Assembly (NCBI RefSeq): GCF_001457475.1
Contig: NZ_LN831029.1
Span: 1,054,001 to 1,118,000 of the forward strand
Length of the DNA stretch: 64,000 bases
Source of the DNA: Achromobacter xylosoxidans
GTDB taxonomy: Bacteria; Pseudomonadota; Gammaproteobacteria; Burkholderiales; Burkholderiaceae_B
Direction of reading: 5' to 3'
Shown: positions 50,642-60,008 of the stretch, piece after piece
Numbering within the stretch: position 1 is the stretch's first letter
Layout of the letters: each line of letters begins with the position of its first letter
Translations under genes and position numbers: made by a program
The notes under the pieces: model-generated
What the model saw: the letters and a program-made list of their open reading frames with translations, nothing else
What the model was told of the DNA's origin: nothing
Database searches by the model: none

Positions 50642-50711
50642 TGCCCGCGCGCGGCGCCTGGCGCCTGTCGTCCGTGTCTTCCATAACAACACCAATAACG
50701 GGAACACTACG

Positions 50712-53513
50712 ATGTTCAAATTCCTCAAGACTTTTTTCTCGTCCGCGGCCGGGCTGCGGCGCTCTGGCCGGCACTTCCGGCGTTCGCCCATGCTGGAGCA
50801 GGGCGGCGGGCAGGCCGCGGCCGACACTTCCGATGCAGCGCGCCGCGCCAACCGCCGCATGCTGGATGTGGCGCAACAGGATTTCGATGCGCTGTTCGCC
50901 CTGTTCCGCAGCGGCCGCGGCGGCCTTTCCCAGGTCCAGGCCGAAGAGGCCCGCGCGCGCTACGGCGCCAATGAGGTCGACCACGAAAAGCCGCTGACCT
51001 GGTATGCCCATCTCTGGCAATCGTTCCGCAATCCCTTCAACCTGCTGCTGACCGGCCTGGCTTCGCTGTCCTGGGTCACGGACGTGTACATGGCCGAGCC
51101 CGACGACCAGTCGTGGAAGGGCGTCATCATCATCGGCTCGATGGTGGCGATTTCGACGCTGCTGCGTTTCGTGCAGGAACGCCGTTCCAACCGCGCCGCG
51201 GAAGCGCTCAAGGCGATGGTGCAGAACACCGCCACCGTGCTGCGCAGCGACCCCGCGGGCATGGCCGAGGGCGATGCCCGCCGTTTCTTCGGCGCCACGC
51301 TGCACGCCTGCGGTTCGCGCCAGATCGAGGTGCCGCTGGCGGAACTGGTGCCCGGCGATGTGGTGCTGCTTTCCGCCGGCGATATGATCCCGGCCGATTG
51401 CCGCATCCTGGGCGCCAAGGACCTGTTCGTGGCCCAGGCAGCCCTGACCGGCGAGTCGCTGCCGGTGGAAAAGTACGCAGTGCAACGCACCGCGACGGGC
51501 AACGCCCTGGAGTTGGAGAACATGGCCTTCATGGGAACCAACGTGGTCAGCGGCTCCGGCAGCGCGCTGGTGGTGGCGACCGGCTCCGGCACCTACTTCG
51601 GCCAACTGGCCGGGCGCGTGACCCAGGCTTCGCGCGTGCCGACGCAGTTCCAGCAGGGCATCAACCGGGTGAGCTGGGTGCTGATCCGCTTCATGCTGGT
51701 GATGGCGCCGATCGTGCTGCTGATCAATGGCTTCACCAAGGGCGACTGGCTCGAGGCGCTGCTGTTCGCGCTGGCCATCGCCGTCGGCCTGACGCCGGAG
51801 ATGCTGCCGATGATCGTCACCGCCACGCTGGCCAAGGGCGCGGTCAGGATGTCCCGGCGCAAGGTCGTGGTCAAGCGGCTCGACGCGATCCAGAACCTGG
51901 GCGCGATGAACGTGCTGTGCACCGACAAGACCGGCACGCTGACGCAGGACCGCATCGCGCTCGAGCGCCACACCGATGTGTACGGCGCCACCAGCGACGA
52001 CGTGCTGGCCTACGCCTATCTCAACAGTTACTACCAGACCGGCCTGAAGAACCTGCTCGACGTGGCCGTGCTGCGCCACGCCGAGGTCGAACGCAAGCTG
52101 GACCTGGCCGCCCGCTACCGCAAGATCGACGAGATTCCGTTCGATTTTTCGCGCCGCCGCATGTCGGTGGTGGTCAGCGAAACCGAAAACGGGCGTGAGC
52201 ACCATGAACTGATCTGCAAGGGCGCGCTGGAGGAAATGCTGTCCGTCTGCACCCGCCTGCGGGTCGGCAGCGAGGTGCATCTGCTGACCGATGCGCGGCG
52301 CGCCGATATCCGTCGCGTGACGGCCGAACTGAACCGCGACGGCTTGCGCGTGATCGCGGTGGGCGTGCGCGAGCTGCCACCCACCCAGCAGGCCTATGGC
52401 GTGGCGGACGAGGCCGACCTGGTGCTGGTCGGATACATCGCCTTCCTCGACCCTCCCAAGGAATCCACTGGCCCGGCCCTGGCCGCGCTGCGCGATTCCG
52501 GGATCGAGGTCAAGGTCCTGACCGGGGACGTTGAACTGGTGACCCAGAAGGTGTGCCGCGAAGTCGGGTTCGAAGTCCGCAAGGTGTACCTGGGCGCCGA
52601 GATCGAGGCCATGGACGACGCCAGGCTGGCCGCGGCGGTGCGCGAGGCCAATGTGTTCGCCCGCCTGACCCCGGCGCACAAGGAGCGCATCGTGCGCATG
52701 CTGCGCGCCCAGGGCAACACCGTCGGCTTCGTGGGCGACGGCATCAACGACGCGCCGGCCCTGCGCGCCGCGGATGTGGGCATCTCGGTGGACTCGGCGG
52801 TCGATATCTCCAAGGAGGCCGCCGACATCATCCTGCTGGAAAAGAGCCTGATGGTGCTGGAGGATGGCGTGATCGAAGGCCGCAAGACCTTCTGCAACAT
52901 GCTCAAGTACCTGAAGATGACCGCCAGCTCCAATTTCGGCAACGTCTTCTCGGTGCTGGTGGCCAGCGCCTTCCTGCCGTTCCTGCCGATGTTGCCGATC
53001 CACCTGCTGCTGCAGAACCTGATGTACGACATCTCGCAGACCGCGATTCCCTTCGACAATGTCGACGAGGAATTGCTCAAGAAGCCGCAGCAGTGGGACC
53101 CGGCCGGACTCGGGCGCTTCATGGTGTTCTTCGGCCCGATCAGCTCCATCTTCGACATCGCCACCTACGCGCTCATGTGGTACGTGTTCCAGGCCAACGC
53201 CCCCGAGCACCAGACCCTGTTCCAGTCCGGCTGGTTCGTCGAAGGCCTGTTGTCGCAGACGCTCATCGTGCATATGATCCGCACACGCAAGATTCCGTTC
53301 CTGCAGAGCCGCGCCGCCTGGCCGCTGATGGCGATGACGGTGATGGTGGTCGGGCTGGGGCTGTTCCTGCCGTTCTCGCCCCTGGCCGGCTACTTCCAGC
53401 TGCAGGCGCTGCCGTGGAGCTATTTCCCCTGGCTGGCCGGGATCCTGCTGAGCTACTGCGTATTGACCCAAATGCTCAAGGGTATCTGGGTGCGTCGCTA
53501 CGGCTGGCAATAG
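50712..53513 (+). CDS. mgtA: Magnesium-translocating P-type ATPase (MgtA/MgtB type)
   Basis: This 933-residue P3B-type ATPase imports Mg2+. After a cytoplasmic N-terminal extension it has TM segments from about residue 105, the actuator TGES motif (AALTGESLPVEK), the phosphorylation site CTDKTGTLTQ (about residue 404), a KGALEE nucleotide-binding segment, the hinge GDGINDAPALRAADVGI (about 673-689) and six C-terminal helices with QNLMYDISQ. The ATG at 50712 has only a weak ribosome site (GGGAACACTACG). Its long structured leader with a short ORF suggests Mg2+-responsive control. A porin gene follows 54 bases later. Confidence 0.95.
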   Translation: MFKFLKTFFSSAAGLRRSGRHFRRSPMLEQGGGQAAADTSDAARRANRRMLDVAQQDFDALFALFRSGRGGLSQVQAEEARARYGANEVDHEKPLTWYAHLWQSFRNPFNLLLTGLASLSWVTDVYMAEPDDQSWKGVIIIGSMVAISTLLRFVQERRSNRAAEALKAMVQNTATVLRSDPAGMAEGDARRFFGATLHACGSRQIEVPLAELVPGDVVLLSAGDMIPADCRILGAKDLFVAQAALTGESLPVEKYAVQRTATGNALELENMAFMGTNVVSGSGSALVVATGSGTYFGQLAGRVTQASRVPTQFQQGINRVSWVLIRFMLVMAPIVLLINGFTKGDWLEALLFALAIAVGLTPEMLPMIVTATLAKGAVRMSRRKVVVKRLDAIQNLGAMNVLCTDKTGTLTQDRIALERHTDVYGATSDDVLAYAYLNSYYQTGLKNLLDVAVLRHAEVERKLDLAARYRKIDEIPFDFSRRRMSVVVSETENGREHHELICKGALEEMLSVCTRLRVGSEVHLLTDARRADIRRVTAELNRDGLRVIAVGVRELPPTQQAYGVADEADLVLVGYIAFLDPPKESTGPALAALRDSGIEVKVLTGDVELVTQKVCREVGFEVRKVYLGAEIEAMDDARLAAAVREANVFARLTPAHKERIVRMLRAQGNTVGFVGDGINDAPALRAADVGISVDSAVDISKEAADIILLEKSLMVLEDGVIEGRKTFCNMLKYLKMTASSNFGNVFSVLVASAFLPFLPMLPIHLLLQNLMYDISQTAIPFDNVDEELLKKPQQWDPAGLGRFMVFFGPISSIFDIATYALMWYVFQANAPEHQTLFQSGWFVEGLLSQTLIVHMIRTRKIPFLQSRAAWPLMAMTVMVVGLGLFLPFSPLAGYFQLQALPWSYFPWLAGILLSYCVLTQMLKGIWVRRYGWQ

Positions 53514-53527
53514 TCAATTCGATATGT

Positions 53528-53552
53528 CCGGCGGCGGAGGGCCCGCCGCCGG
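53528..53552 (+). other. Hairpin between mgtA and the porin gene
   Basis: CCGGCGGCGG (53528-53537) pairs perfectly with CCGCCGCCGG (53543-53552) over a five-base loop. It has no U-run and may be a processing or stability element within a bicistronic mRNA. Confidence 0.6.
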
Positions 53553-53567
53553 GTTCAGGAGATGTGC

Positions 53568-54674
53568 ATGAAAATCTCGACTGTTGCCACCACCCTGGTG
53601 GCGGGCGCGGCCAGTTGGCCGTTGGCCACCTGTGCGGCCGGCGGGGCGTCGGGCGTAGCGCTTTACGGCGTGGTCGACGCGGGCGTGGCCACCACCCATA
53701 CCTCCGGCCAGGGCACGCACAACGGCCTGCTCAACGGCGGCCTGACCGACTCCCTGTGGGGGCTGCGCGGTTCCGAGGACCTGGGCGACGGCTGGAGCAG
53801 CCGTTTCCAGCTCGAAAGCGGTTTCGATCCGTCCACCGGCAAGCGCGCCGACGACGACCGCCTGTTCAACTACGGCGCCTGGGTGGGGCTGGCCCATGAT
53901 AACTATGGCGACCTGCGCCTGGGGCGCCAGTACACGGTCGGCAAGACCTACGGCAACGCGCTGGAGCTGGCGTCATGGAAGGAAATGGGCATGGGCGCCA
54001 CCTTCAAGGCCTCCGACAACTACCAGTTCAGCAACCTGGTCAACTATTACACGCCCACCTGGCAGGGCTTGCAGGCGGGCATCGGCTATTCCTTCGACGC
54101 CGACGGCCGCGACCGCTTCAAGACCGCGGCCAACAACCGCGCGCTGAGCCTGGGCCTGAAGTACGAGGACGGTCCCTTGCTGGCGGTCGCCACTTGGGAC
54201 CAGTTGCGCCTGGCCGAGCCGCCGGCGGGCCAGGCGGGGCGGCCGCGGGCGGTGCAGCTCGGGGCGTCCTACGATTTCGAAGTCGTCAAGGTGTCGGTCG
54301 CCTGGTCGCGCCAGCGCAATGGCTATGTCGGGCTGGATGGTGGCGATCCGGACGGCCTGGGGCAGAACCTGGGGCCGGCGGCCTTTGCGCGCGGCGGCAG
54401 CGTCAACGCCTGGCTGCTGGGCGCCAGCGTGCCCGTGGGCCACGGCGCCGTGGTGGCGCAGTGGTCGCTGGCGCGGCCCGACTGGAAATGGGATGACGGT
54501 TCGACAGCGCGCAATGCGCAATTGGTGACATTGGGGTATACGTATGACCTGTCGCCGCGCACCACGCTCTACGCGTTCGCCGGCTACGCATCCAATTACA
54601 CCCTGGACAACCAGTTCGACCCTGGCCATTCCCACACCTCGCGCTTCGGTACGGGCATTTCGCACCGGTTCTGA
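53568..54674 (+). CDS. Gram-negative general porin (trimeric 16-strand type)
   Basis: This 368-residue outer-membrane porin has a signal peptide (MKISTVATTLVAGAASWPLATCA) and then SGVALYGVVDAGVATT, the typical first strand of betaproteobacterial porins. Other landmarks are WGLRGSEDLGDGW, LGRQYTVG and the terminal FGTGISHRF, with a final Phe as BAM signal. ATG 53568 is chosen because AGGAG sits at proper distance; an ATG six bases earlier is too close. The proximity to mgtA suggests it may help Mg2+ cross the outer membrane; this is an inference. Confidence 0.92.
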   Translation: MKISTVATTLVAGAASWPLATCAAGGASGVALYGVVDAGVATTHTSGQGTHNGLLNGGLTDSLWGLRGSEDLGDGWSSRFQLESGFDPSTGKRADDDRLFNYGAWVGLAHDNYGDLRLGRQYTVGKTYGNALELASWKEMGMGATFKASDNYQFSNLVNYYTPTWQGLQAGIGYSFDADGRDRFKTAANNRALSLGLKYEDGPLLAVATWDQLRLAEPPAGQAGRPRAVQLGASYDFEVVKVSVAWSRQRNGYVGLDGGDPDGLGQNLGPAAFARGGSVNAWLLGASVPVGHGAVVAQWSLARPDWKWDDGSTARNAQLVTLGYTYDLSPRTTLYAFAGYASNYTLDNQFDPGHSHTSRFGTGISHRF

Positions 54675-54699
54675 GCCGTACGGGGGCGGCCGGGTCTAC

Positions 54700-54705
54700 T
54701 ACAAT
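54700..54705 (+). promoter_or_regulatory. Putative -10 box for the CtaG-like gene
   Basis: TACAAT lies in the 87-base gap after the porin stop, 57 bases before the start at 54762. Confidence 0.4.
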
Positions 54706-54761
54706 CGACCCGGCTGCGTGTTCCGGCCCGAACCCGCCACGCCCCCGTCGGCATTTTCCGG

Positions 54762-55649
54762 ATGACCCGCATGGACAGTCTCGAATGGCTCATACCCTGG
54801 GAGTTCTCTCCCACGCTGGTGGCCTCCTTCCTGGTGGCCATCGTGCTGTTCGTGCGCGGCCAGCGCGCGCATCACGTCACGGGCGCGCGCCGCGTGCTGT
54901 TCTGGACGGGCATGGTGCTGCTGTACCTGTCCATGCACACCCGCCTGGACTACTACGCCGAACGCATGTTCTTCATCCACCGCATCCAGCATCTGGTGCT
55001 GCACCACCTGGGGCCGTTGCTGGTGATGGCGGCATTTCCCGGGCAGGTCATGCGCGCCGGCCTGCCGATGGCCTGGCGCATCCGGCTGCGTGACTTCCTG
55101 CGCACCGGCGCCGGCCGCCTGACCGTGGCGGTGCTGACCAACAAGATCTTCGTGCCGACGCTGTTCGTGTTCCTGGTGCTGGTCTGGCTGATCCCGTCGG
55201 TGCAGTTCTATTCGATGCTCGACTGGCGGCTCTACCGCCTGATGAACTGGTCGGTGGTGATCAGCGGCTTCATGTACTGGAACCTGATCCTGGACCGCCG
55301 GCCCGCCCCGCCGGCCGCGATGACCCCGGGCGGCCGGGTGATTTCGCCGATCCTGACCATGTTGCCGCAGATGGTGGCGGGCGCCGTCATCGCCTTCACC
55401 GAAAGCGATATCTATCCCTTGTTCGAGCTGTGCGGCCGGGCCATCGCCATGTCGGCGCAGACCGACCAGACCATCGGCGGCCTGACCATGTGGATTCCCG
55501 CGGCGCTGGTCGAGGTGATCGGGTTGATGGTGGCCCTGGGGACGCTGATGCGTTTGTCGGCCAAGGGCCGCCTGCGCAAGGCCGATCGCGACGCCCTGGC
55601 GCGGGCGCGTCATGCGCGGCCGATTGGCCGCGCCCACGCAAGCGAGTGA
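54762..55649 (+). CDS. CtaG-like (caa3-type) cytochrome c oxidase assembly membrane protein
   Basis: This 295-residue inner-membrane protein has seven or eight helices and conserved histidines in YLSMHTRLDYYAERMFFIHRIQHLVLHHLGP (residues about 55-85), typical of the CtaG_Bacillus family rather than the Cox11-type CtaG. Members assist copper/heme oxidase assembly, and the His cluster may bind metal. Starts at 54762 (MTRMDSL) or 54771 (MDSL) are both possible. It is convergent with galU. Confidence 0.85.
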   Translation: MTRMDSLEWLIPWEFSPTLVASFLVAIVLFVRGQRAHHVTGARRVLFWTGMVLLYLSMHTRLDYYAERMFFIHRIQHLVLHHLGPLLVMAAFPGQVMRAGLPMAWRIRLRDFLRTGAGRLTVAVLTNKIFVPTLFVFLVLVWLIPSVQFYSMLDWRLYRLMNWSVVISGFMYWNLILDRRPAPPAAMTPGGRVISPILTMLPQMVAGAVIAFTESDIYPLFELCGRAIAMSAQTDQTIGGLTMWIPAALVEVIGLMVALGTLMRLSAKGRLRKADRDALARARHARPIGRAHASE

Positions 55650-55677
55650 TCAGGCGGCCCGTGCGGCCGCCTCGTCG

Positions 55678-56523
55678 TCATTCCGGCAGCAGGCCGTGGT
55701 ACTTCCTGCCCAGCGCCACGGTGGCCTGGAACATCCCGGCCTTGTTGCCGCAGTCGTAGCGCGTGCCGTCGTAGCGGTGCGCATAGACAGCGCGTTCGCG
55801 CATCATCGAGGCGATGCCGTCGGTCAGCTGGATCTCATTGCCGGCGCCCATCTTGGTTGAACGCAGGTGATCGAAGATGGCGGCTTCCAGCACGTAGCGT
55901 CCCACCACCGCGAGGGTCGAGGGGGCGGCGTCGGGATCGGGCTTTTCAACGATGTGGGTGACGCGTTCGGTGCGGCCATCGCCTTCGCCATCACGGGTGG
56001 CGACGATGCCGTACTTGCGCGTGTCTTCGCGCGGCACGTCCTGCACCCCCAGCACGCTGGCGTTCTGGGCCATGGCGATATCGACCAGCTGCTTCATGGC
56101 CGGCGTGTCGGCGTCGATCAGGTCATCGGCCAGCAGCACGGCGAACGGCTCGTCGCCCACGGCCGGCGCGGCCGACAGCACGGCATGGCCCAGCCCCAGC
56201 GGCGCCGATTGACGGATATAGAGGCAATTGACGTGGGCGGGTAGAATGCCCCGCACCATGGCGAGAAGCTCGTGCTTGCCCTTGCTTTCGAGGTCGGATT
56301 CGAGTTCGGGAGCGGAGTCGAAATGGTCTTCGATGGCCCGCTTGTTGCGACCGGTAACGAAAATCAGGTCGGTGATGCCGGCGGCCACGGCTTCTTCGAC
56401 GGCGTACTGGATCAACGGCTTGTCGACGACGGGCAGCATTTCCTTGGGCATCGCCTTGGTGGCGGGCAGGAAGCGCGTGCCCATGCCGGCGACGGGGAAA
56501 ACGGCTTTACGGACGGGACGCAT
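55678..56523 (-). CDS. galU: UTP-glucose-1-phosphate uridylyltransferase
   Basis: This 281-residue nucleotidyltransferase makes UDP-glucose for envelope polysaccharides. The signature [20 protein letters not shown] is at residues 4-23, followed by [19 protein letters not shown], the LADDLID metal site and VGRYVL. The ATG at 56523 follows GAGG with typical spacing; a further upstream in-frame start is not conserved. It is divergent from the BepA-type protease, with 57 bases between them. Confidence 0.96.
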   Translation of the reverse strand: MRPVRKAVFPVAGMGTRFLPATKAMPKEMLPVVDKPLIQYAVEEAVAAGITDLIFVTGRNKRAIEDHFDSAPELESDLESKGKHELLAMVRGILPAHVNCLYIRQSAPLGLGHAVLSAAPAVGDEPFAVLLADDLIDADTPAMKQLVDIAMAQNASVLGVQDVPREDTRKYGIVATRDGEGDGRTERVTHIVEKPDPDAAPSTLAVVGRYVLEAAIFDHLRSTKMGAGNEIQLTDGIASMMRERAVYAHRYDGTRYDCGNKAGMFQATVALGRKYHGLLPE

Positions 56524-56580
56524 TGAAACCTCGTTGGGGGTATCGATGAAACATTTTAAGCGCATCGCTATCATAGGCTC

Positions 56581-58104
56581 ATGAACCGCAGGAAAATGCC
56601 ATCCATTTGCTCGATTGCGCAGCGGGGCGCGATCTTCGGAATCTGTGCCGCGCTGGCCATGCCGGCCCTGCCGGCGACGGCCTGGGCCCAGCCGGTGGGG
56701 TTACCCTCGATGGGTGCCGCATCCTCCGCGGATCTCTCGCCCGCGCTGGAGCGCAGCCTCGGCGAAGCCATCATGTCGCAGGGGCGCCGCGATCCGACCT
56801 ATGTCGACGATCCCGAACTCAGCCAGTACCTGACCACCATGGGGCGCAAGCTGGCGGCGTTCTCGCCCGGGGCGGTGCCCGACGTCGAGATGTTCGGCGT
56901 GCGCGATCCCGAGATCAACGCCTTCGCCATGCCGGGCGGCTTCATCGGCGTGAACACCGGGCTGATCGTCTCCTCGGGCAGCGAATCGGAACTGGCGGCG
57001 GTGCTGGCGCACGAAATCGGCCACGTGGTGCAGCGCCATATCGCGCGCGGCATGACGCAGCAGAGCCAGAACAGCATGGTCATGCTGGCGAGCCTGGCGG
57101 GCGCGCTGCTGGCGGCCCTGGCCGGCGGCGGCGGCAACCTGGCGATGGGCGTGGCCGCGTTCGGCCAGGCCGCCGCCATCAACCGCCAGCTCGGCTTCTC
57201 GCGCGACGCCGAACGCGAGGCCGACCGGGCCGGTTTCACCATGCTGACCAAGGCCGGCTACGATGCCCAGGGCATGGCGCAGATGTTCTCGCGCCTGATG
57301 AACGCCTCGCGCCTGAACGAAGGGGCGGGCGGCGGTTCCTGGGCCAGCACCCACCCGCTGTCGATCGAGCGGATGTCCGACGTGCAGAACCGCGTGCGAT
57401 CGCTGCCCGTATCGCGCCATGTCGACAGCGATGACTTCTGGTACATCCGCGCCAAGATGCGCGTGGTGCAGGGCCGTGACGCGGTCAGCCTGCGCACGGC
57501 CGGCCAGCAGCTGCAGGACGAGGCCCAGGCCCTGTCCGGCGTGCGCCGCTCGGCGGCCTACTACGGACTGGCCTTGCAGGCCTTCCAGCGCAACAGCCTG
57601 GACGAGGCCGAGCGCCAGCTCGCGCAGGCCCAGGCCGATGGCCGCGATTCGCCGCAGATGGCCAGGCTTGCCGTCGACATCGCGCTGGCCCGCAAGGACA
57701 ACCGGCGCGCGCAGGACCTGGCCCAGGCCGCCACCCGCCGCTGGCCCGAGCAGCGGGCCCTGGGCATCGCCTACGCCACGGCCCTGCAGGCCAACGGCCG
57801 CCACGCCGAAGCGCAGGACTACCTGCGCGCCAAGATCAAGCAATGGGGCTCGGATGAGCCCAGCCTCTACCAGATGCTGGCGCAGAGCGAGGAACGCACC
57901 GGCAAGCCGGTGCAGGCACGGCGCGACCTGGCGCGCTACTACGTGATGACAGGCGCCTTCGCCGCGGCGGAATCGCAACTGCAGCAGGCACGCGGCATGT
58001 CCAGCGACTTCTACGAGCAATCGCAGATCGACGTGCAGATCAAGGAAGTCAAGGACAAGCTGGCCGAAGAGCGCCAGCTGCTGGAGCGCTTCAAGTCAGG
58101 CTGA
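56581..58104 (+). CDS. bepA: M48-family periplasmic metalloprotease, BepA/YfgC type
   Basis: This 507-residue envelope protein has a signal peptide ending near ATAWA (residue 36). The zinc site is HEIGH at 144-148 with the downstream EREAD segment at 212-216. The C-terminal half (about 290-507) is a tetratricopeptide-repeat domain of Ala-rich helical pairs. BepA degrades or chaperones LptD and BAM substrates in outer-membrane assembly. The gene start is at 56581; it is divergent from galU. Length matches E. coli BepA (487) plus a longer leader. Confidence 0.92.
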   Translation: MNRRKMPSICSIAQRGAIFGICAALAMPALPATAWAQPVGLPSMGAASSADLSPALERSLGEAIMSQGRRDPTYVDDPELSQYLTTMGRKLAAFSPGAVPDVEMFGVRDPEINAFAMPGGFIGVNTGLIVSSGSESELAAVLAHEIGHVVQRHIARGMTQQSQNSMVMLASLAGALLAALAGGGGNLAMGVAAFGQAAAINRQLGFSRDAEREADRAGFTMLTKAGYDAQGMAQMFSRLMNASRLNEGAGGGSWASTHPLSIERMSDVQNRVRSLPVSRHVDSDDFWYIRAKMRVVQGRDAVSLRTAGQQLQDEAQALSGVRRSAAYYGLALQAFQRNSLDEAERQLAQAQADGRDSPQMARLAVDIALARKDNRRAQDLAQAATRRWPEQRALGIAYATALQANGRHAEAQDYLRAKIKQWGSDEPSLYQMLAQSEERTGKPVQARRDLARYYVMTGAFAAAESQLQQARGMSSDFYEQSQIDVQIKEVKDKLAEERQLLERFKSG

Positions 58105-58147
58105 CGCTCGCCGGATGCGCCGTGGGGAGCCGCCCGACGGAGGCCGT

Positions 58148-59248
58148 TTACAGCCCGGTTTCGAAAAAGCGGCCCAGGCGCTGCGGCAGCCAGCCCAGGT
58201 GGGCGGGAAAGGCGCCGGTCGGAAAGCCCGCGTGGCCGCCATCGGTGGGCTGGTGCAGCAGGATGCTGGACGAGCATTCGTCGGGCTTGGGCAGCGCGCT
58301 GGCGGGAATGAAGGGGTCGTTCAGCGCGTTCAGCACCAGCGTCGGCACCGAGATGCGCGGCAGCCAGGGCTTGCTGGAGGCGCGCGTCCAGTAATCGAGG
58401 GCATTGCGAAAGCCGTGCATGGGCGCGGTGTAGGCATCGTCGAAGTCGCGCAGGTCGCGCGCGTGGGCGATGCGCATCACGTCGATGGCCCCGGGGTAGC
58501 GATGGGCTTTCTCCAGCACCTTGTGCTTGAGGGTCTTGAGGAAGTGGTTGGTGTAGACCTTGCGGTTGAAGAATCCGGTCGACAGGGTCTTGCCGCAGGC
58601 CACCAGGTCCAGCGGCACCGAGACGCCCGCGCAGGCGGTCAGCCAGCCGGTGTCCTCCTGGTGTTCGCCCAGGTATTTCAGCAGCGCATTGCCGCCCAGC
58701 GACACGCCCACGGCGTGCCAGCGCGCGTGCGGGATGCGGTTGCGCACCGTGTTCAGCAGGAAGCCGACTTCGGCCGAATCGCCCGAATAATAGGCCCGCG
58801 CCAGGCGGTTTGGCACGCCCGAGCAGCCGCGGAAGTGCGCGATGACCACGATCCAGCCGCGCGCCCGGAAGTGGTGCGCGATGGATTGCGCATAGCGGCT
58901 GTTGCTGCCGCCCTCCAGGCCGTGGAACAGCAGCAGCGCCGGCGTGTCGGCCGTCTGCGGCAAGGATTTCCAGTCGGCCTCGGTCATCCAGCGCGCGGCC
59001 GCGGTCTTGCCGTTGGCCACGGGTTGCTGCCCGCTGACGGGCGCGCCGTCGGCGGCCTTGTGCGGAAACAGCCCCGGCCCGGTCCAGTCGAAGTCGACGA
59101 AGTCGGTGTCGGGCGTCTCGACCCGGTCGCGCACGAAAGCGATGCGGTGGTATTGCGCGAATAGCGCGGCGTAGACCGTCTGGGCATCGCCTCCGGGGAG
59201 CCAGGAGGGAACGGGGCAGGGCGTGGTATCGAAACGAGCAGCAGCCAA
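58148..59248 (-). CDS. YheT-type alpha/beta hydrolase
   Basis: This 366-residue protein begins PCPVPSWLPGGDAQTVYAALF after a short leader, typical of the YheT/ABHD1-3 family. It has the conserved LLFHGLEGGSNSRYAQ, FRGCSG, the nucleophile elbow GVSLGGNAL (Ser) and catalytic Asp/His regions (LNDPFIPAS; DGGHAGF). There is no in-frame ATG in the right place; TTG at 59248, 11 bases after the upstream stop, is the best start. The physiological ester or lipid substrate is unknown. It is coupled to the NTF2-like gene upstream. Confidence 0.88.
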   Translation of the reverse strand: MAAARFDTTPCPVPSWLPGGDAQTVYAALFAQYHRIAFVRDRVETPDTDFVDFDWTGPGLFPHKAADGAPVSGQQPVANGKTAAARWMTEADWKSLPQTADTPALLLFHGLEGGSNSRYAQSIAHHFRARGWIVVIAHFRGCSGVPNRLARAYYSGDSAEVGFLLNTVRNRIPHARWHAVGVSLGGNALLKYLGEHQEDTGWLTACAGVSVPLDLVACGKTLSTGFFNRKVYTNHFLKTLKHKVLEKAHRYPGAIDVMRIAHARDLRDFDDAYTAPMHGFRNALDYWTRASSKPWLPRISVPTLVLNALNDPFIPASALPKPDECSSSILLHQPTDGGHAGFPTGAFPAHLGWLPQRLGRFFETGL

Positions 59249-59259
59249 AATCGACCCGA

Positions 59260-59682
59260 TCAGTGCAGCATGTCGGGCACGTCGTGCAAGTCGAGCACCC
59301 CGGCTTCGGTGGGCGCCGAGGAGGCGTGGTGCATGACCATGCGCCAGCCCGTGGGGCCCTTGTGATAGATGTTGGTGGCGTAGCAGTTGGCGAACTGCGT
59401 GCCTTCCCGCGTGCGCACCGCCACCTGCTCGACCAGCACGTGCACCGCGCACATCATGCTCAGCATGACCAGCGGGCGCAGCGGCCGGATGTGCAGCGGG
59501 CCGTTCGCCAGCACGTGTTGCCAGGATTCGTGCACGGCCGAGTGGCCGACGATGCGCAGGCCTCCCGGATGGATGCAGACGACTTCCTCGTCGTCCGCCC
59601 ACACTTGCATCAGGCGGACGGCGTCCCCCTGCTCAAGGGCTTCGTAGAACGCGTGCTCTGCTTCTTCGGGCGTGGCGAACAT
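59260..59682 (-). CDS. NTF2-like/SnoaL-fold protein
   Basis: This 140-residue protein has the NTF2-like cone fold (TPEEAEHAFYEALEQGDAVRLMQVWADDEEVVCIHPGG; WRMVMHHAS). Homologues annotated as DUF4440 or nuclear transport factor 2 family have no assigned reaction; the CIHPGG/HHAS region suggests a small-molecule pocket. It precedes the YheT gene by 11 bases and probably shares its transcript. Confidence 0.85.
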   Translation of the reverse strand: MFATPEEAEHAFYEALEQGDAVRLMQVWADDEEVVCIHPGGLRIVGHSAVHESWQHVLANGPLHIRPLRPLVMLSMMCAVHVLVEQVAVRTREGTQFANCYATNIYHKGPTGWRMVMHHASSAPTEAGVLDLHDVPDMLH

Positions 59683-59716
59683 GATGGCGGGACGGATGGC
59701 TGTTGAGCGGCGATTC

Positions 59717-59929
59717 TCAGTGGTGGCCGTGCAGCACGGTGCCGGGCTTGAGCTTGTACTCGGCGCCGCAATAGGCGCAGCGCGCCGAGCCGGTGTGGGC
59801 GACGTCCAGGAAGACGCGCGGGTGCATGCTCCACAGCGGGGCCTTGGGACCCGGACAGAACACAGGCAGGTCTTCGGCGCCGACTTCGATGACTTCGTGG
59901 GGGGCGGCGGCCGGGGCAGCGGCGGTCAT
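59717..59929 (-). CDS. Small zinc-finger protein (NDUFS6-like C-terminal domain)
   Basis: This 70-residue protein has an Ala/Pro-rich N-terminus and a zinc-finger core: VFCPGPKAPLWSMHPRVFLD, then CAYCGAEYKL. The Cys/His spacing matches the small bacterial zf-CHCC proteins related to the mitochondrial complex I subunit NDUFS6. It may bind zinc in a respiratory or stress role. It lies between the NTF2-like gene and ilvE on the same strand. Confidence 0.88.
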   Translation of the reverse strand: MTAAAPAAAPHEVIEVGAEDLPVFCPGPKAPLWSMHPRVFLDVAHTGSARCAYCGAEYKLKPGTVLHGHH

Positions 59930-60008
59930 GGAATTTCCTGAATAAAAAATACCGGTAGGACGGTAGGTTGGGGCAGTAATGCCGTCCCGCCAGGCAGGAC
60001 GGCGCGAA

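Noticed and set aside
50514-53510. 998-codon open frame on the minus strand opposite mgtA
   Set aside because: Its His/Gln/Arg/Gly-rich translation is typical of the antisense of a high-GC gene; mgtA on the plus strand has all P-type ATPase motifs.
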